A DNA stretch of 64,000 bases, taken from UBA10518 sp022837185. GTDB taxonomy: Bacteria > Desulfobacterota > Desulfobulbia > Desulfobulbales > Desulfobulbaceae. The notes under the pieces were generated by a model. That model did no database searches, was not told the DNA's origin, and saw nothing but the letters and a program-made list of their open reading frames with translations. A program made the position numbers and the translations under genes. The stretch covers positions 1 through 64,000 of the forward strand of contig JAVEQK010000008.1 in NCBI GenBank assembly GCA_034007705.1, in the 5' to 3' direction. Shown piece by piece: positions 1-9,082 of the stretch. Within the stretch, counting starts at the first letter, position 1; the number at the start of each line of letters is the position of its first letter.

Positions 1-200
1 AGCTCTTGCATGCCGGGCGGCAATGGAATACATTAGCGGCACATTTTTTCGGGCGATATTTTTCCGGCCACGCAGAATGCTGCTTTGTCGGATTCTTTCG
101 CCTTTTCCCCCCTCATTCAGGTAGATTGGGAACCAGCAATTTTTTTATCAGCCTCGGGCCCTGACTGTTGGATTTTTCGATCATCGTATAAATTTGCCAG
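1..200. other. Left-edge non-coding stretch
   Basis: All three forward frames that are open at the left edge close within about 165 bases, and none gives a recognisable C-terminus. The stretch precedes the first gene of the polysaccharide locus and may hold its promoter; a TATAAA occurs at 187-192 without a convincing -35. I saw no JUMPstart/ops element, which often precedes O-antigen loci in enterobacteria. Confidence 0.4.
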
Positions 201-986
201 TTGAAGAAACTTATCAAGGAAATACGCGGCAACTCTTCCGCCCTGCTCACCCTGACCGAAGCGAACCTGCGAACCAGCGTGGCGTCCACGCGGCTGGGAT
301 GGTTCTGGTGGGTCATCAATCCCCTGGTGATGATGGGGATATACTATTTTTTTGTTGGTGTTATTTTAGGGCGTGGAGGGGAAAACTATCATCTGTTCGT
401 GCTGACCGGGCTGATTGCCTGGCAATGTTTCAGTGCTTCCCTGAATGGCGCCACAAAGGTGATTGTCGGCAACACGCAATTGATCAAGCAGGTTGCCCTG
501 CCCATTCCGATGCTGCTCCTGATTCCCGTCCTGGTGCAGTTGATTTTTGCCGCCATCGGTTTTGGGGTCGTCCTACTGTGGAATTTCAAGGCCATCGGCC
601 TGCATACCTTCCTGGTTCTCCCCCTTATGCTCCTCACGGCCATGGTGAGTTATGGTCTGGGTCTGTTCATCTCCATTCTCCATGTCTATCTGGGCGATAC
701 CGATCAGATCCTCAACTATGTTCTGCGCATGGGTTTTTTTCTGACGCCCATCCTCTATCCGGCGGAATTTGTCGTGCAGAACGAGAGAGTTCCCGAACTG
801 GTCCGCGCGGTGTACCAGCTGAATCCCATGGCGATCATAGTTCCCGCCTTTCGTTCCGTCCTCCTGGAGGGAGCATTTTTCCCGCCCGGCAATATCCTCA
901 TTTTGACGGTTTGCACTGTGTTTCTGATTCAACTGGGTCTCATCTGTGTCCGCGGAAAGTCCTCGCAGATCGTCAGGATGTTGTGA
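201..986 (+). CDS. wzm: Polysaccharide ABC transporter permease (Wzm-like, first copy)
   Basis: Membrane component of an ABC-2 type exporter that moves undecaprenyl-linked glycan across the inner membrane. The 261-residue product has the usual family length and about six hydrophobic segments. An N-terminal amphipathic part leads into TSVASTRLGWFWWVINPL, a variant of the family's R-Y-S-LG-W-P pattern. TTG at 201 is the first usable start after an in-frame TAA at 189-191; no strong RBS is visible, so the start is uncertain. The ATP-binding partner follows after about 30 bases. Assignment to lipid-linked glycan export rests on the neighbouring wzt and glycosyltransferase genes; the substrate cannot be read from sequence. 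Confidence 0.88.
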   Translation: MKKLIKEIRGNSSALLTLTEANLRTSVASTRLGWFWWVINPLVMMGIYYFFVGVILGRGGENYHLFVLTGLIAWQCFSASLNGATKVIVGNTQLIKQVALPIPMLLLIPVLVQLIFAAIGFGVVLLWNFKAIGLHTFLVLPLMLLTAMVSYGLGLFISILHVYLGDTDQILNYVLRMGFFLTPILYPAEFVVQNERVPELVRAVYQLNPMAIIVPAFRSVLLEGAFFPPGNILILTVCTVFLIQLGLICVRGKSSQIVRML

Positions 987-1016
987 TCGTTTACGCAATT
1001 GAAATTATCCGGTTCA

Positions 1017-1847
1017 ATGAACAGCGAAACAAATAGAGATACATCCCGGCCGCGGTATCCCGTTGCGGAAGAAGGGCCTGGCGGGCAGAGAAGACCCTCT
1101 GTTCTGCTTCAAAACGTCAGCCTCTGTTATCAGCGAAGAGCGAGTTTTTTTCTCTCCAGGAATAAACATCTCAGGAAGAATAAGGGGTTCTGGGCATTGC
1201 GGGATGTCAACCTGACCATTTACGAGGGGGAATCCCTGGGCGTGATCGGCCGGAACGGCTCCGGCAAGAGCACCATTTCAATGATCATCAGCGGCTCCCT
1301 GCAACCCGACAGCGGCACAGTGACGGTGAACGGCAGGGTGCAGCTCCTTGCCTTGGGCATCGGTTTTCGCCCAACCATGACCGGCCGGGAAAATGTGATG
1401 ATCAGCGGCTGCATTCTGGGATTGTCCCGGCGGGAAATAAAAGCGAAGATGGATGAAATAGAGGAATTCGCCGAACTGGGCGACTTCTTTGACGAACCCG
1501 TCAAGATTTATTCGGCCGGCATGCGGAGCCGGCTTGGCTTTGCCGTTTCCACGGCCGTCAATCCGGATATCCTCATCCTGGATGAAGTCATGTCCACCGG
1601 GGACGCCGCCTTCCGCAGAAAAGCGAATGAGCGCATGGAGGAAATGCGGGCCAGGACCAAAACCGTCATCATTGTTTCCCACAACCCGGGTCAGCTTCGT
1701 GAGCTGTGCTCCCGGGTCGTCTGGCTGGAGAAAGGGTGCCTGGTCATGGACGGGTGCGCCGAAGAAGTGCTGCCGGTGTACGAGGAGTTCTGCCGGAATC
1801 CGCGAAAATGGCTGTTGGACAATGGGAATCTTGTGCCCCGCCCGTGA
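1017..1847 (+). CDS. wzt: Polysaccharide ABC transporter ATP-binding protein (Wzt-like, short form)
   Basis: ATPase of the first glycan exporter, paired with the permease just upstream. Visible motifs are Walker A GRNGSGKST (about residues 77-85), signature YSAGMRSRL (about 164) and Walker B DILILDEV (about 183) followed by a switch His (VSHN). The 276-residue protein stops soon after the nucleotide-binding domain. It therefore resembles KpsT/RfbB-type ATPases and lacks the C-terminal glycan-binding domain of the second Wzt in this window. ATG 1017 was chosen; an in-frame TTG at 999 would add six residues. A 40-residue polar extension precedes the ABC domain. Confidence 0.88.
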   Translation: MNSETNRDTSRPRYPVAEEGPGGQRRPSVLLQNVSLCYQRRASFFLSRNKHLRKNKGFWALRDVNLTIYEGESLGVIGRNGSGKSTISMIISGSLQPDSGTVTVNGRVQLLALGIGFRPTMTGRENVMISGCILGLSRREIKAKMDEIEEFAELGDFFDEPVKIYSAGMRSRLGFAVSTAVNPDILILDEVMSTGDAAFRRKANERMEEMRARTKTVIIVSHNPGQLRELCSRVVWLEKGCLVMDGCAEEVLPVYEEFCRNPRKWLLDNGNLVPRP

Positions 1848-1909
1848 CCCTGGCATCAACAAATCGACCGGTGTTTCCGTTCGGATTTTCCCTGTCGCAA
1901 AGGTAAAGC

Positions 1910-2812
1910 ATGTCCCCTTTGGTTTCGGTCATTATCGTCAACTATAACGCAGGGGACGCGTTGAGCCGCTGCGTGCGGTCAGTGGCGGCAACCGAGGAAG
2001 ATCTTGAAATAATCGTGGTGGACAATGCCTCCAGTGACAACAGCGTCGACACGGTCCGGTTGGCGGACACAGGGAAAAAACCTCTCCATGTCATTCAAAA
2101 CACCAGGAACGTCGGCTTTGCGTCCGCCTGCAACCAGGGAACCGCACGTGCCAGAGGAGAATTTTTTCTGTATCTCAACCCGGACTGCATAGTCGAGCCG
2201 GCAACCGTTCCTGCCCTCCTGCAGGTCCTGCGGACGCATCCCCTGGCGGGAATGGCCGGGGGATTGATCCTCAACCCCGACGGCTCCGAACAGCGCGGCT
2301 GCCGCAGGAGCGTCCCGACCCCCTGGAAATCGCTGGTCAATTCCCTGGGCCTGAAGCGTCTGGCCGGGCTGAACAGGAAGGTTTTTGCCGATTTCCGGCT
2401 CGATGGGGAGCCGCTGCCCGAAAATCCCGTGCCGGTGGATGCTGTTTCCGGGGCCTGCATGATGGTCAGCCGGGAGGCCTGTGAGGATGTCGGTCCCATG
2501 GACGAAGGATATTTTCTCCATTGCGAGGATCTCGACTGGTGCATGCGGTTCCGGCAGCGGGGGTGGGAGATCATGTTTGTTCCCCGGGCCAGGCTGCTGC
2601 ACCACAAGGGAGGGTGTTCGTCTTCCCGGCCCTATTTTGTTGAATGGTCGAAACACAAGGGCATGACCCGGTTTTTCAGAAAGTTTTTTGCCGCCGATTA
2701 CCCGAAGCCGGTCCAATGGGTCATCCTGGGTGGAATATGGCTGCGGTTCGCCGTCTCGGCCGTGCGGCTTTTCGGGCGGGGGCTGTTTGCGAAAGGAAAT
2801 ACAAGTGGCTGA
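1910..2812 (+). CDS. Glycosyltransferase family 2, rhamnosyltransferase-like
   Basis: Predicted cytoplasmic inverting glycosyltransferase of GT-A fold that adds a sugar to a lipid-linked glycan. The N-terminus VSVIIVNYNAGD, then VDNASSDNS and YLNPDC (about residue 88), supply the nucleotide-sugar site. HCEDLDWCMRFRQRGW (about residue 204) is the ED motif of WbbL-like rhamnosyltransferases. Length 300 residues is typical. ATG 1910 follows an AAAGG RBS. Its stop overlaps the GTG of the next gene, so the two are probably translationally coupled. Donor and acceptor sugars are unknown. Confidence 0.9.
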   Translation: MSPLVSVIIVNYNAGDALSRCVRSVAATEEDLEIIVVDNASSDNSVDTVRLADTGKKPLHVIQNTRNVGFASACNQGTARARGEFFLYLNPDCIVEPATVPALLQVLRTHPLAGMAGGLILNPDGSEQRGCRRSVPTPWKSLVNSLGLKRLAGLNRKVFADFRLDGEPLPENPVPVDAVSGACMMVSREACEDVGPMDEGYFLHCEDLDWCMRFRQRGWEIMFVPRARLLHHKGGCSSSRPYFVEWSKHKGMTRFFRKFFAADYPKPVQWVILGGIWLRFAVSAVRLFGRGLFAKGNTSG

Positions 2813-3659
2813 GCGGCGGACAGGGGTGATCGGCGCCACCAGCTTTGTCGGCGAGCGGCTGCTTCCCCTGCTTGAGCACGAGGGGCACGCGCCTGTCCCT
2901 TTCTCGAGAAAGGGCGGCGGGGGCATGTTTTCCCTGGCTGCGGGGCCGACGGAGGTCGCCGGTTCCATTCCCAACTGGATCTACGTGGCCCCCATATGGA
3001 CTGTGTCCCACCATTTTCCCCTTCTTGAGCATTTTGGCTGCCGGCGCCTCGTCGCCCTGAGCTCCACCAGCCGTTTTACCAAGAGGGAGTCCCCCTCGGC
3101 CGCGGATCGGGCTCTGGCATCCCGGCTGCGGGAGGGTGAGGAGGAGGTGGCGGAATGGGCCCGCCGCGAGGGGCGGACGGCTGCGATCCTCCAGCCCACC
3201 ATGATTTACGGCCTGGGGAAGGACAAGAATGTTGCCGTGATCGCCCGATTCATCAAGCGGTTCGGCTTCTTTCCCCTTTTCGGCGGGGGGAGCGGATTGC
3301 GGCAGCCCGTGCACGTCGATGATGTCGCGTCGGCCTGCCTCGCGGCCCTGAACATCCCGCAAGGAGAGGTTCGGACCTATGTGCTTTCCGGCGCAGAGGT
3401 GCTATCCTACCGGACAATGGTGGAGCGGATTTTCACGGCCCTGGGCCGGAAGCCCCGGATCGTCCATTGCCCGCTGCCGCTCTTTGCCCTGGCCGTGCGC
3501 CTGGCCCGCTTTTTGCCGGCCGGCAGGGAATTGACCACGGAAATGGCGGTGCGGATGAACAGGGATCAGCAGTTTGATCACTCCGCCGCCGCCGCCGATC
3601 TGGGGTTCCAGCCGAGACCTTTTCATCCCCGGCTGGGAACCTGTCCTGCCGGCCGGTAG
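2805..3659 (+). CDS. Atypical extended SDR (NAD-dependent epimerase/dehydratase-like)
   Basis: Rossmann-fold nucleotide-sugar enzyme, probably a reductase or epimerase. The N-terminus has the GxxGxxxxG-type loop TGVIGATSFVG. The C-terminal half has QPTMIYGLGKDKNV and QPVHVDDVA, typical of extended SDRs. No YxxxK catalytic pair is visible where it is expected after LSSTSR. GTG 2805 is preferred because AAAGGA lies 8 bases upstream and the fold begins there; the upstream codons of the longer frame overlap the previous gene and look unrelated. Its place before a PNPT transferase and a WbpM homologue suggests a WbpV/WbpK-like role acting on the 4-keto product. That role is inference from context. 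Confidence 0.8.
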   Translation: MAERRTGVIGATSFVGERLLPLLEHEGHAPVPFSRKGGGGMFSLAAGPTEVAGSIPNWIYVAPIWTVSHHFPLLEHFGCRRLVALSSTSRFTKRESPSAADRALASRLREGEEEVAEWARREGRTAAILQPTMIYGLGKDKNVAVIARFIKRFGFFPLFGGGSGLRQPVHVDDVASACLAALNIPQGEVRTYVLSGAEVLSYRTMVERIFTALGRKPRIVHCPLPLFALAVRLARFLPAGRELTTEMAVRMNRDQQFDHSAAAADLGFQPRPFHPRLGTCPAGR

Positions 3660-3682
3660 AGAGTTTTTTCCACGGGAGGCCC

Positions 3683-4705
3683 ATGAACCTGGACGTGCTG
3701 CTCCTGCTTAATGCGGTTTTCCTGGTTTCCTGCGCCGGGACCTGGGGACTGAAGGCCCTGGCCCCGCGCTGCGGCCTTGTCGACGTCCCCAACAGGCGCA
3801 GTTCCCACGATCAGCCGACGCCCCGGGGAGGCGGGCTGGCCCTGGTGCTGGGTTTTTACCTGGGAAGCGGATACCTTGCCCTGAGGGGTGGGACAGCCAT
3901 TCCCCACCTTCTCGGTCTTGGCGCATGCGGGCTCGGCATCGCCGCGACCGGCCTGGCGGATGATGTCTACCGGCTTTCCCCCGCCAAGCGCATCGTTTTG
4001 CATTTTGCCTGCACGGCAGCGGCGGTCTATTTTTTTCTTCCGGTGGAAGAGGTGTTCGGCTCGTCCGGCGGTGTTGTTCCTCTTTTTGTCGTGCGCATCC
4101 TGCTGGTTGTCGGGATCGTCTGGCTGCTGAACCTATACAACTTCATGGACGGCATTGACGGGATCGCCGGCGGGGAAGCGGTATCGGCGGCTCTCGGGGC
4201 CGGTTTCATTCTCCTGCTCAAAGGGGAAACGGCCGATCACCTGCCCCTGCTCCTGGTCCTGGCCGCGGCCGCCCTCGGCTTCCTGGTCTGGAACCTCCCG
4301 CCGGCCGGCATTTTCATGGGAGACGCGGGCAGCGGTTTTCTCGGCTTCTGTTTCGGCATACTGGCCATTCTCACCGCCGCGGCCACCGGTTTGAATCTCT
4401 GGTCCTGGAGCATCCTGCTCGGCGCTTTCGTTTCGGATGCAACCGTTACCCTGGTTGTGCGGCTGATGCGGGGGGAAAAAATTTATCAGGCCCACCGGAG
4501 CCATGCCTATCAGATCCTGGCGAGAAGGACAGGGTCGCATGGGCGGGTGACGCTCTGGTATATGGGAGCAAACTGGCTGTTTTTGTTTCCGCTGGCCGTG
4601 CTGGCGGCGTTTCACCCCGGCTACGCACCGCTCCTGGTCATTTTTTCGTACGCTCCTTTGGTTCTACTCTGTATACTGGTCGGAGCCGGCAGGACAAATG
4701 ACTGA
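3683..4705 (+). CDS. Undecaprenyl-phosphate HexNAc-1-phosphate transferase (WecA/WbpL family)
   Basis: Polytopic membrane enzyme that starts glycan assembly by moving a HexNAc-1-phosphate from UDP-sugar to undecaprenyl phosphate. Family motifs are in order: LADDVYRL (about residue 91), NLYNFMDGIDGI (about 149), GDAGSGFLG (about 213) and HRSHAYQ (about 271). Length of 340 residues matches WbpL/WecA. ATG 3683 has GGGAGG just upstream. The neighbouring SDR and WbpM homologue make a 6-deoxy-HexNAc a likely first sugar, as in Pseudomonas WbpL loci; this is inference. A second initiating transferase of a different family sits at 48239. Confidence 0.92.
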   Translation: MNLDVLLLLNAVFLVSCAGTWGLKALAPRCGLVDVPNRRSSHDQPTPRGGGLALVLGFYLGSGYLALRGGTAIPHLLGLGACGLGIAATGLADDVYRLSPAKRIVLHFACTAAAVYFFLPVEEVFGSSGGVVPLFVVRILLVVGIVWLLNLYNFMDGIDGIAGGEAVSAALGAGFILLLKGETADHLPLLLVLAAAALGFLVWNLPPAGIFMGDAGSGFLGFCFGILAILTAAATGLNLWSWSILLGAFVSDATVTLVVRLMRGEKIYQAHRSHAYQILARRTGSHGRVTLWYMGANWLFLFPLAVLAAFHPGYAPLLVIFSYAPLVLLCILVGAGRTND

Positions 4706-4789
4706 TTTTTCCGGGAAGCAAAGCCGGACAAGGACGGACAAGGAGAGGGGGACGGCGGAACTGTCTTTCATGGGTTCATCATCGGGAAT

Positions 4790-6646
4790 ATGACCAGAAG
4801 ATTTCTTAAACTGCTGCTGCTGAACCGCTGGTCCGCCTTCATCCATGACCTCATCTGGGTGCCGGTAGTGCTGATCGGGGCCTACTGGCTGCGCTTCAAC
4901 ATGGACCCCATTCCGGTCATGTTCCGGCCTTCGCTCTACCGGCTGATCATCATAGCCGTACCGGTGCAGGCCGTCATTTTCTGGTTTTTCGGACTGTATC
5001 GCGCCCTCTGGCGCTTTGCCTCCATTCCCGACCTGGTCCGGATCATCAAGGGCGTCGGCCTGGGGATCCTGCTCATTGTCGTCATCGACGCGGTTCTCTT
5101 CCGGCTGCAGGGGGTGCCGCGCACCGTTCTGTTCCTCTATCCGCTGCTGCTGGTGTGCGGGCTCAGCGTTCCGCGGATTTCCTACCGCTGGTATAAGGAC
5201 AACCGTCTCAACCTGCGGGCCAGGGAAGGGCAGCGGACCGTCATCGTCGGGGCCGGACGGGCCGGGGAGATGCTGGCCCGGGACCTGCTGCACCGCGGCG
5301 AATACCAGGTCCTGGCCTTTGTCGATGATGATCCCCACAAACAGGACCGGGAGATTCACGGCATCCGGGTTGTCGGCGGCTCCGATGATCTTGCCGAAAT
5401 AGTCAGGGCCACGGAGGCTGAACTGGTGGTGCTCGCCATGCCGTCCGCCGGCCGGAAAATCCTCCAGCGCCTGGTGGCGGAGTGCAGCCGGATACAGGTG
5501 CAGTGCAAGACCCTGCCTTCGGTTTTCGAGATGTCCGGCATGCCCGTTGACGCCGCCCAACTGCGCGCCGTGACCGTTGAGGACCTCCTCGGCCGGGAAA
5601 CCGTCAACCTTGATTATGATGCCATCGCCGGGTACCTGCGCGACCGGAATGTCCTGGTTACCGGAGGCGGGGGGTCCATCGGTTCGGAGCTGTGCCGGCA
5701 GATCGCCGATCAGCATCCGGCCGGGCTCATCATACTGGAGCACTCGGAAAGCAATCTGTACGATATCGAGTACGAGCTGCGCCGGGACAACCCGGACCTG
5801 CACCTGGAGGCGATCCTGGGCGACGTGAAGAACAGGGACCGGGTGAACTGGGTGTTCAAACAGTTCAGGCCGCATATCGTTTTTCACGCCGCCGCCTACA
5901 AACATGTGCCCATGCTGGAATTCAACCCGGCCGAGGGGGTCAGCAACAATATTTTCGGCACCAGGGTGGTGGCCGATGCCGCCGACCATTACGGCGTCGA
6001 CCGCTTTGTCCTGGTTTCCACCGACAAGGCCGTCAATCCAGCCAATGTCATGGGGGCCACCAAGCGGGTGGCGGAGCTCTACTGCCAGAATCTGAAGATG
6101 CGCTCCGCCACCAGGTACATCACCACCAGGTTCGGCAACGTGCTGGGATCGACCGGGTCGGTGGTCCCCCTGTTTAAGAAGCAGATTGAAGCGGGCGGTC
6201 CGGTCACCGTGACCCATCCCGAGATTACCCGCTATTTCATGACCATCCCCGAAGCAGTCAGCCTGATCCTGCAGGCCGGGGCCATGGGGCAGGGAGGGGA
6301 GATATTTGTTCTGGACATGGGCGAGCCGGTCCTGATTCGCGATCTGGCCCAGCAGATGATCCGCCTCTCCGGCCTGGTGCCCGACAAGGATATACAAATC
6401 GTCTACACGGGCCTTCGCCCGGGAGAGAAGCTGTTCGAGGAAATCCTCCATGAAAGTGAAGATCTCAAGCCCACCGGCCATGAAAAACTGCTGCTGGCCA
6501 ACTGCAGGCAGTTCGACTGGCAGTGGCTGGAGGAGGAATTTGCCCGCCTGGAGCAGGCCGTGATTTCCCGGGATGTGGATCTGCTGAAAAAGCATCTGAA
6601 AAACATCGTGCCCGAATATCATGAAAAAACGTATTCCCGGGCGTGA
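4790..6646 (+). CDS. Membrane-anchored nucleotide-sugar 4,6-dehydratase (WbpM/CapD/FlaA1 family)
   Basis: Converts UDP-GlcNAc-type substrates to 4-keto-6-deoxy sugars. The 618-residue protein has four N-terminal membrane segments and a first Rossmann-like domain (VGAGRAGEMLARDLL). The catalytic Rossmann domain starts at VTGGGGSIGSE (about residue 289). The catalytic stretch STDKAVNPANVMGATK (about 410) has Met where classical SDRs have Tyr, which is the S-M-K arrangement known from WbpM. ATG 4790 is followed directly by positively charged residues. Together with the PNPT transferase and SDR upstream it supplies an N-acetyl-6-deoxyhexosamine. Confidence 0.93.
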   Translation: MTRRFLKLLLLNRWSAFIHDLIWVPVVLIGAYWLRFNMDPIPVMFRPSLYRLIIIAVPVQAVIFWFFGLYRALWRFASIPDLVRIIKGVGLGILLIVVIDAVLFRLQGVPRTVLFLYPLLLVCGLSVPRISYRWYKDNRLNLRAREGQRTVIVGAGRAGEMLARDLLHRGEYQVLAFVDDDPHKQDREIHGIRVVGGSDDLAEIVRATEAELVVLAMPSAGRKILQRLVAECSRIQVQCKTLPSVFEMSGMPVDAAQLRAVTVEDLLGRETVNLDYDAIAGYLRDRNVLVTGGGGSIGSELCRQIADQHPAGLIILEHSESNLYDIEYELRRDNPDLHLEAILGDVKNRDRVNWVFKQFRPHIVFHAAAYKHVPMLEFNPAEGVSNNIFGTRVVADAADHYGVDRFVLVSTDKAVNPANVMGATKRVAELYCQNLKMRSATRYITTRFGNVLGSTGSVVPLFKKQIEAGGPVTVTHPEITRYFMTIPEAVSLILQAGAMGQGGEIFVLDMGEPVLIRDLAQQMIRLSGLVPDKDIQIVYTGLRPGEKLFEEILHESEDLKPTGHEKLLLANCRQFDWQWLEEEFARLEQAVISRDVDLLKKHLKNIVPEYHEKTYSRA

Positions 6647-6926
6647 AAAGGGCACCCCCGGCCTGTCGGGTGTCCCGGTCCCTGCCGCCGGATTTTTCTT
6701 CTCCGCCGCTGAACATCCCCGCCGGGTCCTTTTGCCGCGGTGAAAAACGCGGGCCGGCCTCTTCGCTGATGCGTTTTTTGGTCAGGAATGGTACACTGCC
6801 GGGAACCCCGGGGACGAAAGGAGCCGGGAAGAGAGTTTGGGGGGCGGATCACGCATTGCCGCGGCGCATCGATTGTTCCGGCCGGAGCCGGGCAAGGGGA
6901 TGCGGCCGCGTTCGGGAAAGGTGTTC

Positions 6927-8252
6927 ATGGAAAATGACGGAGTGATACGGAAAATTGCCGCCGCGGTCTCGGGCCTGGCGATTTTTTTTGTTTTCACCGC
7001 CTATGTTTTTTTGAATGCGCAACTGCAGGACAAGTACGGGGATCTCGTTTTTCTTGTCCTGCTTTTCCTGGCGCTGCCCCGACTGGGCATGGTCAGGCTG
7101 CCGGGATACCGCCCGGCGCTTATCGCCCTGTTCTGGTCCTACCTGGCGCTGACCCTGGCGAGCGTTCTTTTTCCGCCCTCGACCAATACCAATGTTTCCT
7201 GGCTGGTAGCGGCGCAATTCAGGCTGCTTTTTTCGTCCCTCATCGTCCTGGCCCTCCTCAATCTTTCCGAAACAGACAGGATCGTTCTGCGGTGGGGGCT
7301 GGCGGCTGCCTGCCTGCTTCTGTCCGTGCTGTATATCATCCAGCATAATGGCATTGCGGTGCAGGAGAACCTCGCTTTTCTCACTCCCCTGCAGACCGAC
7401 CTGTCTGACTGGCACGATAAGAATTTCGCCATCTGGCAGCTGCTGCTGATGTGGGGCAGCATATGTCTGCTCTGGGGCTCGGGAATTGCGGGCAGGATCT
7501 GGGCCGTTCCCGTGGCGGCGTTGTCGCTGGCGGCGATCTTTCTGAGCAGTTCCGAGTCGAGCAAGCTGGCCGCGGTCATCAGCATGGTTGTCTTCGCCGT
7601 TTTTCACCTCGCATGGCTGCGGCGGAAATATTTTCTGTACCTGGCGGCGGCGATGAGCACGATCTGGGTCCCGGTGCTGTGGTTGTTCCTTACCCCGATC
7701 AAGCCGTTTATCGAGAAGTATCTTCCTGCGATCCATGCGATCACCATCCGGCTGGAGCTGTATGACTACACCGCCGGGCTCATCCGCAAGGAATTGGTCC
7801 TGGGATACGGGTTCAGCAGCACTTTGTACCGGACTATCCCCAAGGGAGAAGTGGGGGATTGGCCGTTCTTCCCCGGGGGGCACACCCATAATCTTCCCTT
7901 TCAGTTGCTCATGGATCACGGCCTGCTGGGGCTGATCTTTATCGGCTCCGTGCTTGCCCTGCTCGCCCATTATATCTACAAGGCCACTGTCTCGACCACC
8001 CATGCGCCGGCGGCATGGGCACTGCTGACTGCCGGCCTGGTGCTGTTTTCATTCAGTTACGCGAGCTGGAATTCAGATGTAGTTCTGGTCTATTGCATGT
8101 GGCTGGGTCTTATTTTTTCAACCGCGTCCCGGCACGATCTCCGGGTGGCGCAATGGCTGGAAAATCCATGGCTGGTCGGGGGGATCACGCTGTTCGGGGT
8201 AACGGCCGTTGCCTGCTACGGCGTCGATTACCTTTTCCTGGCCCGCAGATAG
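6927..8252 (+). CDS. O-antigen ligase/polymerase-like membrane protein
   Basis: About ten hydrophobic segments fill this 441-residue protein. A late periplasmic loop carries GGHTHNLPFQLLMDHGLLG, matching the H-N-x-x-L...G-x-x-G signature of the Wzy_C/O-antigen ligase family, so it probably ligates or polymerises lipid-linked glycan at the periplasmic face. ATG 6927 is chosen because GGGAAAGG lies six bases upstream and the first membrane segment follows soon after; the frame is open to 6837 but those residues look unlike a leader. Wzy (polymerase) and WaaL (ligase) cannot be told apart here. An adjacent Wzt-C-type exporter favours ligase. Confidence 0.75.
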   Translation: MENDGVIRKIAAAVSGLAIFFVFTAYVFLNAQLQDKYGDLVFLVLLFLALPRLGMVRLPGYRPALIALFWSYLALTLASVLFPPSTNTNVSWLVAAQFRLLFSSLIVLALLNLSETDRIVLRWGLAAACLLLSVLYIIQHNGIAVQENLAFLTPLQTDLSDWHDKNFAIWQLLLMWGSICLLWGSGIAGRIWAVPVAALSLAAIFLSSSESSKLAAVISMVVFAVFHLAWLRRKYFLYLAAAMSTIWVPVLWLFLTPIKPFIEKYLPAIHAITIRLELYDYTAGLIRKELVLGYGFSSTLYRTIPKGEVGDWPFFPGGHTHNLPFQLLMDHGLLGLIFIGSVLALLAHYIYKATVSTTHAPAAWALLTAGLVLFSFSYASWNSDVVLVYCMWLGLIFSTASRHDLRVAQWLENPWLVGGITLFGVTAVACYGVDYLFLARR

Positions 8253-8260
8253 GACGACGC

Positions 8261-9070
8261 ATGGGGATCGGGCAGAGATTTATTAATTTCCTCAGACTGC
8301 TGCACAGCCAGCGGCAGTTGATCTGGACCATGGCCCGAAGGGAAGTGGCCTCCGACTACATCGGCTCCTTTCTGGGTTCGATCTGGACCTTTGTCCGGCC
8401 GCTGGTGATGATCGCGGTGTTCTGGTTCGTCTTCAGCGTCGGCTTCAAGGCCCAGCCCATGCACGATGTACCCTTCGTGGTCTGGCTGGCCGCCGGTATT
8501 GCACCCTGGTTTGTCTTCGCCGACATCATCAACGGCTCGACCACCTCCATCGTCAACAATGCCAACCTGATCAAGAAGACCCTGTTTCAGTCCCAGATCC
8601 TGCCGGTGGTGAAGATCGTCTCCTGCCTGATGACCCATACTGTTTTTCTGATCATCCTCATCGGTCTGATTGTCCTGCAGGGCATGGCCTTCAGCCTCTA
8701 TTATCTGCAGTTCCTCTATTATCTGTTCGGCCTGTGCGTGTTCGCCCTCGGCATCGCCTGGATCGTCTCGGCCCTGCATGTCTTCCTGCGGGACGTCGGC
8801 CAACTGGTGGGGGTCATCCTCCAGGTCGGCTTCTGGATGACGCCCATCTTCTGGGATATCAACCTGATGTCCCCCCGCATTCAGGCCATCCTGAAGTTCA
8901 ACCCGATCTATTACATCATCCAGGGGTACCGGGATTCGTTCATCACCTTTGTCCCGTTCTGGCACCACCCGGTGTATACCCTGTATTTCTGGGGGGTGAG
9001 TCTGACGGTCCTGGTGGCCGGGGCCCTCATTTTCCAGAAGCTCAAACCGCAGTTCGCCGATGTTCTGTAA
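8261..9070 (+). CDS. wzm: Polysaccharide ABC transporter permease (Wzm-like, second copy)
   Basis: Second ABC-2 exporter permease, 269 residues. The N-terminus (WTMARREVASDYIGSFLG, then IWTFVRPLVMI) is a closer match to the canonical Wzm R-Y-xGS-LG pattern than the copy at 201. Six hydrophobic segments follow. ATG 8261 has AGGA about seven bases upstream; the frame is open to 8015 but those codons overlap the previous gene. Its ATPase follows 12 bases later. Pairing with a Wzt that carries a glycan-binding domain suggests export of a terminally modified O-antigen-type chain. Confidence 0.93.
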   Translation: MGIGQRFINFLRLLHSQRQLIWTMARREVASDYIGSFLGSIWTFVRPLVMIAVFWFVFSVGFKAQPMHDVPFVVWLAAGIAPWFVFADIINGSTTSIVNNANLIKKTLFQSQILPVVKIVSCLMTHTVFLIILIGLIVLQGMAFSLYYLQFLYYLFGLCVFALGIAWIVSALHVFLRDVGQLVGVILQVGFWMTPIFWDINLMSPRIQAILKFNPIYYIIQGYRDSFITFVPFWHHPVYTLYFWGVSLTVLVAGALIFQKLKPQFADVL

Positions 9071-9082
9071 GTCGAGGCCGAC

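Noticed and set aside
1..200. Partial gene entering from the left edge
   Set aside because: All three forward frames stop early and give no recognisable C-terminus.
4664..6655. Long minus-strand frame of 663 codons opposite the WbpM-like gene
   Set aside because: Low-complexity shadow typical of GC-rich coding DNA; the + strand has clear dehydratase motifs over the same bases.
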